Positions 26,429-35,104 of a stretch of 52,629 nucleotides of DNA are shown piece by piece. The position numbers and the translations under genes are program-made. The stretch lies in the NCBI RefSeq assembly GCF_020829595.1, contig NZ_JAIVFW010000056.1:1-52629 (forward strand), given 5' to 3'. A model generated the notes under the pieces. The model was not told the DNA's origin and did not search any database. It saw only the letters and a list, made by a program, of their open reading frames with translations. How positions within the stretch are numbered: the stretch's first letter is position 1; every line of letters starts with the position of its first letter. Origin of the DNA: Nostoc sp. CHAB 5844 (GTDB taxonomy: Bacteria; Cyanobacteriota; Cyanobacteriia; Cyanobacteriales; Nostocaceae).

Positions 26429-26842
26429 TTATTCTCTAGGTGGCTGATTTACTAATTTAGTAGATTGTTCTTGTAACAGGCTGGAATGGTTAGCTTCTTG
26501 TTGCATTGCCGAGAGATGCTGTTCATCTAAAACACTATCTAATAACAATACCCAATCACCTTCGTTTGAGGGAAAAAGATGGATATCTGCACAGATCCCG
26601 ACCTCAATTTTAACCAAGGGTAGAAATAAAGGAGAATCATCTAAAGGTAGTAACCCTTCTAGGAAACAAACTTGTTCACATACTTGCATTCCTTGACGGA
26701 GATTAGTGATGCCATATTCAGCTAGTTTTCCTCCCCAAGTTAACAAACAACCATCTTTTTTGACTAATATATAGGCAAGCGATCGCTCTTCTATAATAAA
26801 TTTGAGAATATATAAAATCACAGCATGGGGAATATCTGTCAT
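26429..26842 (-). CDS. Small PAS-like sensory protein
   Basis: A 137-aa protein with features of a small sensory domain: RSLAYILVKKDGCLLTWGGKLAEYG, LEGLLPLDDSPLFLPLVKIE, ADIHLFPSNEGDWVLLLDS, then a Gln-rich helical tail. The layout resembles PAS-type cores next to bacterial GTPase and kinase genes, but I cannot assign a named family. Its ATG follows directly after the GTPase stop codon, so the two are translationally coupled. It may pass a signal between GTPase and kinase. Confidence 0.65.
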   Translation of the reverse strand: MTDIPHAVILYILKFIIEERSLAYILVKKDGCLLTWGGKLAEYGITNLRQGMQVCEQVCFLEGLLPLDDSPLFLPLVKIEVGICADIHLFPSNEGDWVLLLDSVLDEQHLSAMQQEANHSSLLQEQSTKLVNQPPRE

Positions 26843-27340
26843 TTATCCATTCAGTATTTTATTAGCAAGAGTTTGAAAAACTTCTTCCACACCCTGTCCA
26901 GTTTTGGCACTAGTATTAATCGCAGTCCAACCTTTCTGGTTAATAACATCTAGCTCACAAGCTTCAATTTCCCACTCATCTGTCATATCCCACTTGTTAA
27001 GTACCAAAACAAAAGGTACTTTGCCAATACTTTCTTCTACTTTAGTTTGTAATTCAAAAGCCTTATCTAGAGTATTGCGCCGAGTGCCATCTACAACTAA
27101 TATATAACCAGATGAACCTCTGAGGTAAGACATCCGAACTTTAAGAAATTCGTCTTCTCCATAAAGATCCCAAAGGATTAAATTTAAGTTTCTTCCTTGA
27201 AAATCAAGAGTTTTTTTCTCAATTTTTACTCCTACAGTAGTATAATATCTTTCCGAAAAAATACTATAAACAAATTGTGAGACTAAACTTGTTTTACCTG
27301 TCGCAAATGCACCTACCATACAAATTTTTTTCTGAAGCAT
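26843..27340 (-). CDS. Ras/Rab-like small GTPase
   Basis: A 165-aa single-domain GTPase. G1 is GAFATGKTS (9-17), a switch I Thr lies in YYTTVGVKI, G3 is WDLYGEDEF in place of DTAGQE, G4 is NKWD and G5 is TSAKTG. No lipidation signal or extra domain is present. This is a prokaryotic Ras-superfamily protein of the MglA/Rup kind. It starts 2 bp after the stop of the roadblock/OmpA gene and abuts the next gene. Roadblock-type partners often act on such GTPases, so the upstream product is a likely regulator. Confidence 0.9.
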   Translation of the reverse strand: MLQKKICMVGAFATGKTSLVSQFVYSIFSERYYTTVGVKIEKKTLDFQGRNLNLILWDLYGEDEFLKVRMSYLRGSSGYILVVDGTRRNTLDKAFELQTKVEESIGKVPFVLVLNKWDMTDEWEIEACELDVINQKGWTAINTSAKTGQGVEEVFQTLANKILNG

Positions 27341-27342
27341 AT

Positions 27343-29133
27343 TTATTTAGTTTTATCAGTTATTAATACTTGAAAAGAAACTCGCCGATTTAGCCGTTTG
27401 GCATCTAAATTTAGTTCGGGTTGGTAAGGTATTTTAGAACCTACAGCAACAAGTTTAAATTTATTTGTATTCAGTCCTTGAGTATTTAAATAAGCTAAAA
27501 TTTTATTCGCACGGGCTTGGCTAAGTAGAAAATTTTTTTGTTCTGTTCCCTGACTATTAGTGTGTCCTATGATTTGAATCTGTGCATCTTTTTCTAAAAA
27601 TTGAGCAGTGTTTAAGAGCTTTTGACTAATAGTAGCTAAATCAAATAGCTTATTAGTTTCTCCTGGAATAAATTCTTCTTTTCCTTCCTCAAATAAAAAT
27701 ACTGTTGCTTCAATTTGCTTTTTAGCAAACTCTAATTCTCTAAGTTCATTTGGTAAAAGATTTTTATCTTGAAATTGTGTCACTCCTGGCACAAACCGCC
27801 ATAGTTTATGTGCTTCTAAAATCCATTGTCGAGGTGCGTAACCAGTGGCAGAGAGAATACCGTTATTATCAACTTGTAGTGCAACAGTGCTTGGTGGTTG
27901 CAGTAGTTTTGCCGTTCTTTTAGTTAGTAGTTGTGGTTCCAAAGATAAGTAAGGTTGCCACTTCCCAATGACTTTTTTAGGGTTGAGATTTGTTTGCTGT
28001 ATGAGTATGTTGGGATCTACTGCTAATGGATCACGCATTCCCGAAATAAAATGTTTACCGTTGTGGTGCTGAGTATTAATCACTACAATTCCTGGCTGAG
28101 AGTTTAGTTGATGGAGATAAGTTTGCCAACGTAGATGTTCTCTCAAAGCGAAAAATCCCCAAATTCCAGTAGCGATCGCAATTAAACCTAAAAAAGCCCA
28201 AGCATAAGTATAATTATTTTGCTTAGATGCAGTTTTATACTGAATTGCTAAACAGCTTTCTAAATAAGGTTCACTAGCTTGAAAGGGTTCTGTTTCTCCA
28301 GCAAAAGTCTGAAGTTCTGGCCCTAGTTTGAGATGGATTTTTTCGATTGCTGCTTGAAAAACTTCTCGTAATTCTTGCGGAGGTTTGCCGCGAATTATCC
28401 CGGCGATGATTGCTTGTGGCCCTGCTTCAATCCAAATTATCAGTTCACCAAATCGCAGACTACTTAATATAGCTTCTTGGTGGACAATAAAAGAGTCTTT
28501 GATAAAATCTTGAATCGCTGTTAACATCGCCGCAACTAAATCTGGATCTTGTGCAGCTACTTCTTTTAACATTATGTGGTGCAGCAATAATCCAGTTTGT
28601 TTGTGAATTAGAAATATTTGTTCTACTCGATAAAGTAAAGTACGCAGCAGGACAATTTCTGCGAATGATTTGCCTGTACGTTTTGCTTCTAGCCTCCACT
28701 TAAAACTTTCTGGCGACAAGCTATTTTCTAGGGTTTGATTTAGCGATTGCATCATCTCGTCTAAAGCTGTAGCGATCGCTTTTCGGGTAGCTGGGCCTAT
28801 TATCGGAAAAAATGCTTCTGAAAGCACATTTTCGTCTTGGGTGACAGAGGTTTGAATGGCTTGTTCAACAGTTGAAACAATCGCTTCCACCAATTGTTTA
28901 TCTTGCTTGGAACGCAAAACGACAGCTTCGGGAAGCAAACGACTGATATCTTCTGGTTCAATTTGGGGATTGTTTAATCTTTCGTAGAGTTTCTGAAGTT
29001 GAGTTGGTTCAACACCAAGCAGAACACTGCGAAGCAAACTCAGTTCATCTTGATTGAGAGAATCTAGGCTAGAAGATTTGCTATTACTGCTTGTAGCTTC
29101 TGGAGGTACTCGATTCGGGGGATAGTTATTCAT
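27343..29133 (-). CDS. Roadblock-like, TM and OmpA-domain protein
   Basis: A 596-aa protein. A Ser-rich start and helical segment (1-150) precede a roadblock/longin-like region (about 165-275: VEQIFLIHKQTGLLLHHI, AAMLTAIQDFIKDSF). A single membrane helix (309-329) is followed by a BON-like part (about 345-450) and a C-terminal OmpA domain (475-590) with IIGHTNSQGT, SQARANKILAYL and NRRVSF. The topology is cytoplasmic N terminus, periplasmic peptidoglycan-binding C terminus. The adjacent GTPase could dock on the roadblock part. AAGGGA lies before the ATG. Confidence 0.87.
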   Translation of the reverse strand: MNNYPPNRVPPEATSSNSKSSSLDSLNQDELSLLRSVLLGVEPTQLQKLYERLNNPQIEPEDISRLLPEAVVLRSKQDKQLVEAIVSTVEQAIQTSVTQDENVLSEAFFPIIGPATRKAIATALDEMMQSLNQTLENSLSPESFKWRLEAKRTGKSFAEIVLLRTLLYRVEQIFLIHKQTGLLLHHIMLKEVAAQDPDLVAAMLTAIQDFIKDSFIVHQEAILSSLRFGELIIWIEAGPQAIIAGIIRGKPPQELREVFQAAIEKIHLKLGPELQTFAGETEPFQASEPYLESCLAIQYKTASKQNNYTYAWAFLGLIAIATGIWGFFALREHLRWQTYLHQLNSQPGIVVINTQHHNGKHFISGMRDPLAVDPNILIQQTNLNPKKVIGKWQPYLSLEPQLLTKRTAKLLQPPSTVALQVDNNGILSATGYAPRQWILEAHKLWRFVPGVTQFQDKNLLPNELRELEFAKKQIEATVFLFEEGKEEFIPGETNKLFDLATISQKLLNTAQFLEKDAQIQIIGHTNSQGTEQKNFLLSQARANKILAYLNTQGLNTNKFKLVAVGSKIPYQPELNLDAKRLNRRVSFQVLITDKTK

Positions 29134-29211
29134 TACCCAAATCCCTTAATTTACAACTAACATACAGTCAAATTCTATTGAAGAAACTGGTAAAGAGAAT
29201 TAACTTAAAAT

Positions 29212-29820
29212 TCAGGATTGATTATCTGCATTCAGCCGAATTGCTAATTCTGTAAACAAAGCTGCCAACTTAGAACGATCTGTTTTATCTTTTTGTAGTT
29301 CTTGAGTTTCTCGTTTTAGCAAAGTTAAAATTTCTTCATACTTTTGCTGAAGATCATCCTGTAAATTTTTCGACTGGTTAAGTATCTGTTCGCGCAATTC
29401 TCGTTGACGGTTAGTAGTTTGCTCGTCAAATTGAGCTATTTTATTTTCTAATGATAGGTTAATATTTTTTTGTTCTTCCGAGAGCGATCGCACCACCACA
29501 TCACGTTCTAATTGCTCTTTCTTCAACCTTTCTGTTAAAGAGTCTACCTCTTGTCTAACATAACTTTCTAAAGCATCTAAACGCTTGCGTGTTTCATCTC
29601 GCACGTTAACAAGTTCAGCAATCAAACGTTCTTCCAAGCGTACCAATCTTTTGTCAACCTCGCGTATTTGGTTGCCAAAAAGAATATCTCTGACTTTATC
29701 TAAGCTGTTGCTTTCGCCGATCCCATTAGTACTAAATTGCAGCTTGTGATTTTCTGGATTTGACCCCCCTTGCCCTGGCTGTACAGTATTATGATTGATA
29801 TATTCTTCAGGCGGGTTCAT
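29212..29820 (-). CDS. Coiled-coil protein of the GTPase/OmpA operon
   Basis: A 202-aa hydrophilic protein. A disordered N terminus precedes LDKVRDILFGNQIREVDKRLVRLEERL, of which RDILFG..IREVDKR is the most distinctive part, then a continuous coiled coil (about 60-180) and a short helical end. No membrane segment. AAGGATC lies upstream of the ATG at 29820. It is the first gene of the five-gene unit, 78 bp before the OmpA gene. It probably builds a filament or adaptor; function unknown. Confidence 0.75.
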   Translation of the reverse strand: MNPPEEYINHNTVQPGQGGSNPENHKLQFSTNGIGESNSLDKVRDILFGNQIREVDKRLVRLEERLIAELVNVRDETRKRLDALESYVRQEVDSLTERLKKEQLERDVVVRSLSEEQKNINLSLENKIAQFDEQTTNRQRELREQILNQSKNLQDDLQQKYEEILTLLKRETQELQKDKTDRSKLAALFTELAIRLNADNQS

Positions 29821-29973
29821 ATGTTTGATCCTTCTTGAAGCTGAATTTTGTTTTGTGCTTTTATTTTATGATGCTACATTTAGAGCTTAGATAAAACCAT
29901 ACACTTCTGTATATTTAAATACAGTTAAACTTTTCTTTCTTCAAGGCTTAAACATAACTAATTTTTGTCTGTT

Positions 29974-31311
29974 TTAAAGCAGAAATCGCACCAACACATA
30001 CAAAGATGCAGTTACCAGTTGCAAGAACGTTACGGGAATGCCGTAGTGGAGAAAAGTTTTAAATGAAATGCGGCGACCGTGCTGTTCTGAAATTCCCGCT
30101 GCAACTATATTAGAAGATGCGCCTACAAGTGTACCGTTACCCCCTAAGGTTGCACCAAACATCATAGCGTAAAACAAAGGTAAAACTTCCGCAGGAAATT
30201 GCCCTTGAAAGTCTTGTGCTAAAACTTCTGCTGGTGCTAACCCTACGCTGACAATGTACTGCTTGAGTAAAGGCACCATCGCTACCACCAAAGGAATATT
30301 CGGCACGACACTAGATAATAACCCTACAAAAAATAATAAAACTAGCGAACCGAGAACAATGTTTTTCCCTAAGATGGTTGCTAAAAATCCCGATAAACCG
30401 TTAATTACACCTGTTTTTTCTAACCCTCCAATTAATACAAAAATACTCATAAAAAATATTAATGTACTCCAATCTACATCCCGCAAAATATTGTTAACTG
30501 TATCGATGCGGCTTTGGTGAGATAGTAACAAAGCCAAAGCGGCACCTAATAAAGCCACAGCAGCAGGTGAAATCGGAACTGGTAAAGATTCGCCAATGAC
30601 AAAAAATACTAATACAAACGTGATAATCGCTGCCCCTACAGTTAAAATTCGTGGATGATTAATTTGTGGATGTGGCAGTTCTTCAAGACTATCAAGTTTA
30701 GTATGCCAAATTTTCCGAAATAGAAATGGTAGTGTGGCTGTGACTGTAACAACTGCAATGACTCCGCCCAAACTTAACTGCCATAAATAATCTGTAAAGC
30801 TGATATTTATAGCATCTCCAACAATAAAAGTAGCAGGATCACCAACTAAAGTTAATAGACCAGCACTATTAGCTATAAAGACCATTAATATCAATAATGG
30901 TACAAAATTGATGCCTATTTCTTGCGCCATTGGCGGAATTAAAGGCGCTAATAACATGACTGTTGTGGCATTAGGTAACACTGCACAAATAGGAGTGACA
31001 ATACCAACAATACTTAGTAATAAACGTTTGCCTTCGCCTTTAGATAAGATGACTATTTGAGTTGCTAAGTAATCAAATATTTTTGTAGGTTCAAATGCCC
31101 GCACAAGTACCATAACTCCAAAAAATAAGCCTAATGTTCCATGACTGTTACCGATGTAACCTACAGCTTCTTTTAATGTCATGACATTGGTGAAAACTAG
31201 CAGCAATGCTCCCAATAAAGCAGCAATAGTTAGATGCACCCATTCCGTCATAATGAGGATAATTACACCCAGAAATGTGAAAACGCTCAGGAGAGCTTGC
31301 CAGTGTTCCAC
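29974..31311 (-). CDS. SLC13/ArsB/NhaD-type permease
   Basis: A 445-aa transporter with about 11-12 membrane segments. VGYIGNSHGTLGLFFGVMVLV, PNATTVMLLAPLIPPMA, NSAGLLTLVGDPATFIVGD and GATLGGNGTLVGASSN are the duplicated hairpin and unwound-helix motifs of the ion transporter superfamily (ArsB, NhaD and SLC13-like P-protein permeases). The substrate could be Na+/H+, a dicarboxylate or another anion. It follows the universal stress protein gene on the same strand but a terminator separates them. Confidence 0.87.
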   Translation of the reverse strand: MEHWQALLSVFTFLGVIILIMTEWVHLTIAALLGALLLVFTNVMTLKEAVGYIGNSHGTLGLFFGVMVLVRAFEPTKIFDYLATQIVILSKGEGKRLLLSIVGIVTPICAVLPNATTVMLLAPLIPPMAQEIGINFVPLLILMVFIANSAGLLTLVGDPATFIVGDAINISFTDYLWQLSLGGVIAVVTVTATLPFLFRKIWHTKLDSLEELPHPQINHPRILTVGAAIITFVLVFFVIGESLPVPISPAAVALLGAALALLLSHQSRIDTVNNILRDVDWSTLIFFMSIFVLIGGLEKTGVINGLSGFLATILGKNIVLGSLVLLFFVGLLSSVVPNIPLVVAMVPLLKQYIVSVGLAPAEVLAQDFQGQFPAEVLPLFYAMMFGATLGGNGTLVGASSNIVAAGISEQHGRRISFKTFLHYGIPVTFLQLVTASLYVLVRFLL

Positions 31312-31349
31312 GTCATTCCTCTTAATTTCTAATTAGTTGCATATTACTG

Positions 31350-31379
31350 AAAAAGCCACCTAAAGTAGTAGGTGACTTT
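31350..31379 (-). terminator. Terminator after the universal stress protein gene
   Basis: On the minus strand AAAGTCACCTA and TAGGTGGCTTT pair, with one G-T wobble and a loop of about 6 nt, followed by Ts. It lies between the stress-protein gene and the permease gene, so they are not simply co-transcribed. Confidence 0.7.
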
Positions 31380-31565
31380 CTTTAAATCTTTTTGATCCCA
31401 ATTTTCTATTAACTTGCACTTAATAATTACTGCTTAATCACCACCAAATTACCATACTTTTTCTTTGGGCGCTTTGTGTTTTCTGTGGTTTGTTTAATAA
31501 AGATTAAGTGCATATTCCTAGAGGTTTGGTATGAAATAAAGAATTACTGTAATTTGTTACAGTAA

Positions 31566-32225
31566 TTATTCATCAATTCCATTGGGTATACCTAAAATAG
31601 CACAAGGAAAATTAAAACCTAGTGTCTGAATAATCGCATGATTAATAGATTTACACCCCAAAAATAAAACATCAGCTGCTTCTGATTCCACAACTTTTGT
31701 CAGTTCTTCAGCAACATTACCAAACCGCAAATGCGATTTAAAAGAACCTTGCCATTCTTCAGCTAAACTTCGTGCTTGCCAAAGAATTTTATCTGCTTGT
31801 TCCAGAGGGGCAACAGTTTGTTCTGGAAAAAGTTGAGTGATTCCTTGAATTTTTGGTTGAGTTAATACAGATGTTGTAGATTGATATACATCCGTTACAC
31901 TACATTCACAGGATGTTAAATAATTTGCCCAATTCACTTTATCTAGATACTTATCCCCCTGGTTTTGTTCTACTACATAAACTGCTTGGACAGTAACTTG
32001 CTGATTTGTAGCTAAACGCGTTTGATGAGCAATCCAAAAAGCGAGATCTAATGCTGTATGACTATTAGGTGAAGCGTTATAACCAACAATTAAGTTGACT
32101 GCTTTTGCTGTTTGAGAATTTGTAAAAGAACGTCTTTTTGGCTCTGGTATTAATACCATTTGCTCAATTAAATCATCTCTACCGATCGCGCTTTGCAGGC
32201 GCACTAACATTGGCTTAATGTTCAC
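31566..32225 (-). CDS. Universal stress protein (UspA family)
   Basis: A 219-aa single Usp domain with an N-terminal extension. VNLIVGYNASPNSHTALDLAFWIA is the beta1/alpha1 element and ADVLFLGCKSINHAIIQTLGFNFPCAILGIPN the C-terminal part; the ATP-binding G-x2-G-x9-GS motif is not well preserved. It starts at a GTG at 32225 with AGGAG about 9 nt upstream. A c-di-AMP-type riboswitch lies 170 nt upstream on the same strand, so expression probably follows the second messenger. Confidence 0.83.
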   Translation of the reverse strand: MNIKPMLVRLQSAIGRDDLIEQMVLIPEPKRRSFTNSQTAKAVNLIVGYNASPNSHTALDLAFWIAHQTRLATNQQVTVQAVYVVEQNQGDKYLDKVNWANYLTSCECSVTDVYQSTTSVLTQPKIQGITQLFPEQTVAPLEQADKILWQARSLAEEWQGSFKSHLRFGNVAEELTKVVESEAADVLFLGCKSINHAIIQTLGFNFPCAILGIPNGIDE

Positions 32226-32273
32226 AGTTTAACTTCTCCTAAAGGGAATGATTGACGAATGAGAAGCAGGGTG

Positions 32274-32301
32274 AATGAAGTATGAAGTGTGAAGTATGAA
32301 T
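32274..32301. repeat. Heptamer STRR in the stress-protein leader
   Basis: Four heptamer units AATGAAG, TATGAAG, TGTGAAG and TATGAAT lie between the aptamer and the start codon of the universal stress protein gene. Confidence 0.8.
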
Positions 32302-32393
32302 TTCATTCTTCAAAGTTCATCTTTTATTCTTTCCTTAAAGAAACCCCAATAACAACTGCTATTACAGCCAAATTTTTGGGAGTTCCTTCCATT

Positions 32394-32506
32394 GCCGACG
32401 GAGTTAGCTGACGGGCTAAGACTGGAAGGTGTCTCTCTTAAAGATTAGCCCCATGTGTTTGGTTCCTCCGCTTCAAATCATGATTGGTGATGAATTTGAA
32501 TTAGGC
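32394..32506 (-). promoter_or_regulatory. c-di-AMP (ydaO/yuaA) riboswitch, copy 1
   Basis: On the minus strand the leader reads GCCTAATTCA, GAAGCGGAGGAACCAA, GGGGCTAATCTTTAAGAG, then AGCCCGTCAGCTAAC and ending CTCCGTCGGC. These are the conserved blocks of the ydaO/yuaA aptamer in order, and the outer GCC and GGC can pair as P1. It lies upstream of the universal stress protein gene. I cannot see the expression platform clearly. Confidence 0.85.
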
Positions 32507-32534
32507 GACCCGCTAAAAGAAATGATAGTCTAAT

Positions 32535-33374
32535 TTACTCATTTTGGGTGAAGTATTTATCCAGGAAATTCAAGGCATAATTACGCAATTCAAAATATTC
32601 TTTGGAATTACGCATGGCGGCGCGATCGCGTGGATGATCAAAAGGTACTTCTAAGATTTCCCCGATATTAGCTGCTGGGCCATTAGTCATTAATACGATG
32701 CGATCGCTCATATAAATTGCCTCATCGACATCGTGAGTAATCATCATCACGGCTTGGCGATTGTTTTCCCAGATATCTAATACTTGCCGCTGTAATTTAC
32801 CTCTGGTTAATGCATCTAACGCTCCAAAAGGTTCATCCATCAGCAACATTTTAGGACGAATTGCTAAAGCTCTAGCAATACCTACCCGTTGTTTCATACC
32901 TCCAGAGATTTCATCAGGATACTTATCTGCTGCCGGGGTTAAGTTTACCATTGCCAAGTGTTCGTTAACAATGCTAATTTTTTCAGCACGAGTTGCATTT
33001 TTTAACACTTCATCCACGGCTAAACGGATATTTTCTTTGACAGTTAGCCAAGGCAACAAAGAGTAATTTTGAAATACCATCATCCTTTCTGCGCCTGGCT
33101 TACGGATTTCCTTTCCATCTAGCCGCACGGAACCAGAAGTAGCCGTTTCTAACCCAGCAACAATTTTTAACAAAGTTGATTTACCACAACCAGAGTGACC
33201 AATTACCGAAATATATTCGTCTTCACCAATGCTGAGATTAACACCATCAAGAACTACAAAATTATCTTTATCTGGTGTTGGATAAGACTTGACTAAATTT
33301 TCAATTTCTAAAAAGTTAGTGCCAGACATAACTTGCTGCTCAGTATCCATTGATGTTGGTGTATATTTAGTCAT
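32535..33374 (-). CDS. ABC transporter ATPase, NrtD/CmpD/SsuB type
   Basis: A 279-aa ATPase: Walker A GHSGCGKST, signature ISGGMKQRVGIARALA, Walker B LLMDEPFGALD, H-loop MITHDVDEAI. It belongs to the nitrate, cyanate, bicarbonate and sulfonate importer class. It follows the binding protein (154-bp gap) and permease on the same strand. No NrtC-type fused ATPase is present, so the set is permease, binding protein and one ATPase, as in cyanate-type systems. No cyanase gene lies in the window, so the substrate is open. Confidence 0.9.
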   Translation of the reverse strand: MTKYTPTSMDTEQQVMSGTNFLEIENLVKSYPTPDKDNFVVLDGVNLSIGEDEYISVIGHSGCGKSTLLKIVAGLETATSGSVRLDGKEIRKPGAERMMVFQNYSLLPWLTVKENIRLAVDEVLKNATRAEKISIVNEHLAMVNLTPAADKYPDEISGGMKQRVGIARALAIRPKMLLMDEPFGALDALTRGKLQRQVLDIWENNRQAVMMITHDVDEAIYMSDRIVLMTNGPAANIGEILEVPFDHPRDRAAMRNSKEYFELRNYALNFLDKYFTQNE

Positions 33375-33528
33375 TAAAAGCTCCTAAAAAGCTTGAACTA
33401 TTTGTTAGTTAATCTTGGGAGGGGTGAGAAAATAAAACAGATGAGGAAAATTTTTCTGTTTGGTTGTGGAATTTCTCTTATGGGGTTCTAGCTGGAAAAA
33501 GTACGAAGTAAAAATCACTAGCCCCTAC

Positions 33529-34971
33529 TTAAGACATGAAAAAACGTATAGGAGATTTAGCCCTAATTTCAAAACTATTGAGATAACCTACGGGGTCACT
33601 AGGATCAAAGGCTTTTTTGTCAATAAATACTTCTGGCGGTTCGACTTTGTAATCATCTTTAGGACACTCAATGCCCATCTCAGATGCTATTTCTCGATAT
33701 AAATCGGCTCTCCAACCTTTTTCGGCTAGTTGTTCGGCATTTTTGGGAAATTCCTTGATTTGTCCCCAACGAGCGGCTTGAGTCATTAACCAAATACTTC
33801 TAGACCTCCACATAAATGTTGAGTGTTCGCCTGACTGCTTAGGCACATGATCTGGAATATCGTAGAAAATTGTGGTGTCAGCAGCCGTTACAGTGCGGTC
33901 TTTGCCATCAAACCCGCCATAGTTGTAATTGCCAAGAATTGCTGGGCCTGTAAATTTTGCAATTGGCGCATCCTTTTTTTTCGGTCTAGCGCCTGTAAAG
34001 GAACGGTCTGTGATTAGTTCTGCAACTTCTTGGCGATTTTCTGGTTTGCTGCAATACTGACACGCTTCAATCATCGCCTTCACCAGAGAACGATAGGTGT
34101 TGGGATGTTTTTCGATGAAGGGTTCCATCACACCCAACAATCTATCTGGGTGTCCTAACCAAACTTCTTTACCTTGGGCGAAGGTAAAGCCAACACCTTC
34201 ATTACCTGTAATTGCTCTAGTGTTCCAAGGTTCGGCTACCATGTAAGCTTGCATTGCCCCAATTCGCACGTTTGTCACCATCTGGGGAGGTGGGACGATG
34301 ATAACGCGAAATTCTTTTAATGGATCGACACCAGCCGCCGCAGATATGTAACGCACGAAGTATTCGTAAATCGCGGAACTCAGCACTACTGCCCAAACTT
34401 TATTTTCTGGTGATTGCTTGTCAAAGTAGGCGCGAAAATCTTTGCCAAAGGCTGCTAATGCACCGTCGCCATATTGTTGTTGATACTCGTACCACGGACG
34501 CAGCCCAAAATCCCACATGGCTTTGTTCATGGTCATGGCGTTACCGTGGCGGTGAATGGTCATGGCTGCACACAAAGGTGCATGACGCGCGCCTTCCGCC
34601 CCAATTCTGGCGTTGGTGACTGCACCAGATACGACTGGGGAAGCATCTAAACGACCAAAAATCAAACCATCGCGGGAAGTTGCCCAACTTGCTTCACGGT
34701 TAAGTTTGACGTTTAAACCATACTTGCGAAACAAGCCTTTTTTCCAGGCGATCGCAAATGGCGCACAATCATTAACAGGAACGTAACCAACAGTAATATC
34801 AGATTTTTCTAAGTCCTGAGATCTGACTACTGGTTTGACGGCTAAGGCTTCTTCTGTCAATCCTGATGCAGATCTATCTCCCGAAATTCCACAAGAAGAT
34901 AAGGCAATTCCGGCTGTTGTTGTGCCAATTCCTAATAAAAAATCTCTTCTAGTCCAGTTATTGTTAGTCAT
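33529..34971 (-). CDS. ABC substrate-binding lipoprotein, NrtA/CmpA family
   Basis: About 480 aa. The leader is a Tat-type signal NNWTRRDFLLGIG with a lipobox ALSSC, so it should be exported folded and lipid-anchored. ITVGYVPVNDCAPFAIAWKKGLF, VAEPWNTRAI and LLGVMEPFIEKHPNTYR are typical of NrtA/CmpA. Candidate ligands are nitrate, nitrite, cyanate or bicarbonate. I prefer the ATG of MTNNNWTRRD over a GTG at 34995, which lies in a palindromic repeat; neither has a good ribosome-binding site. Confidence 0.88.
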   Translation of the reverse strand: MTNNNWTRRDFLLGIGTTTAGIALSSCGISGDRSASGLTEEALAVKPVVRSQDLEKSDITVGYVPVNDCAPFAIAWKKGLFRKYGLNVKLNREASWATSRDGLIFGRLDASPVVSGAVTNARIGAEGARHAPLCAAMTIHRHGNAMTMNKAMWDFGLRPWYEYQQQYGDGALAAFGKDFRAYFDKQSPENKVWAVVLSSAIYEYFVRYISAAAGVDPLKEFRVIIVPPPQMVTNVRIGAMQAYMVAEPWNTRAITGNEGVGFTFAQGKEVWLGHPDRLLGVMEPFIEKHPNTYRSLVKAMIEACQYCSKPENRQEVAELITDRSFTGARPKKKDAPIAKFTGPAILGNYNYGGFDGKDRTVTAADTTIFYDIPDHVPKQSGEHSTFMWRSRSIWLMTQAARWGQIKEFPKNAEQLAEKGWRADLYREIASEMGIECPKDDYKVEPPEVFIDKKAFDPSDPVGYLNSFEIRAKSPIRFFMS

Positions 34972-34994
34972 TGTTGTAGTTTTATATTGGCTCA

Positions 34995-35066
34995 CGCAAA
35001 GGCAAGGCAGCGCGTTGGGCGGCTCTGCCGACAGCCTTTGCGACTGCCGCGCAAAGGCGCAAAGGT
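34995..35066. repeat. Palindromic dispersed repeat before the binding-protein gene
   Basis: CGCAAAGGC (34995-35003) and GCCTTTGCG (35034-35042) are inverted; further CGCAAAGG words follow to 35066. The GC-rich interior GGCGGCTCTGCCGAC is unlike the flanks. It sits in the operon spacer and may affect read-through or mRNA stability. Confidence 0.65.
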
Positions 35067-35104
35067 AAATAGCGTCTGACTGTATTGATGGCTGCTGAGT
35101 TTTG

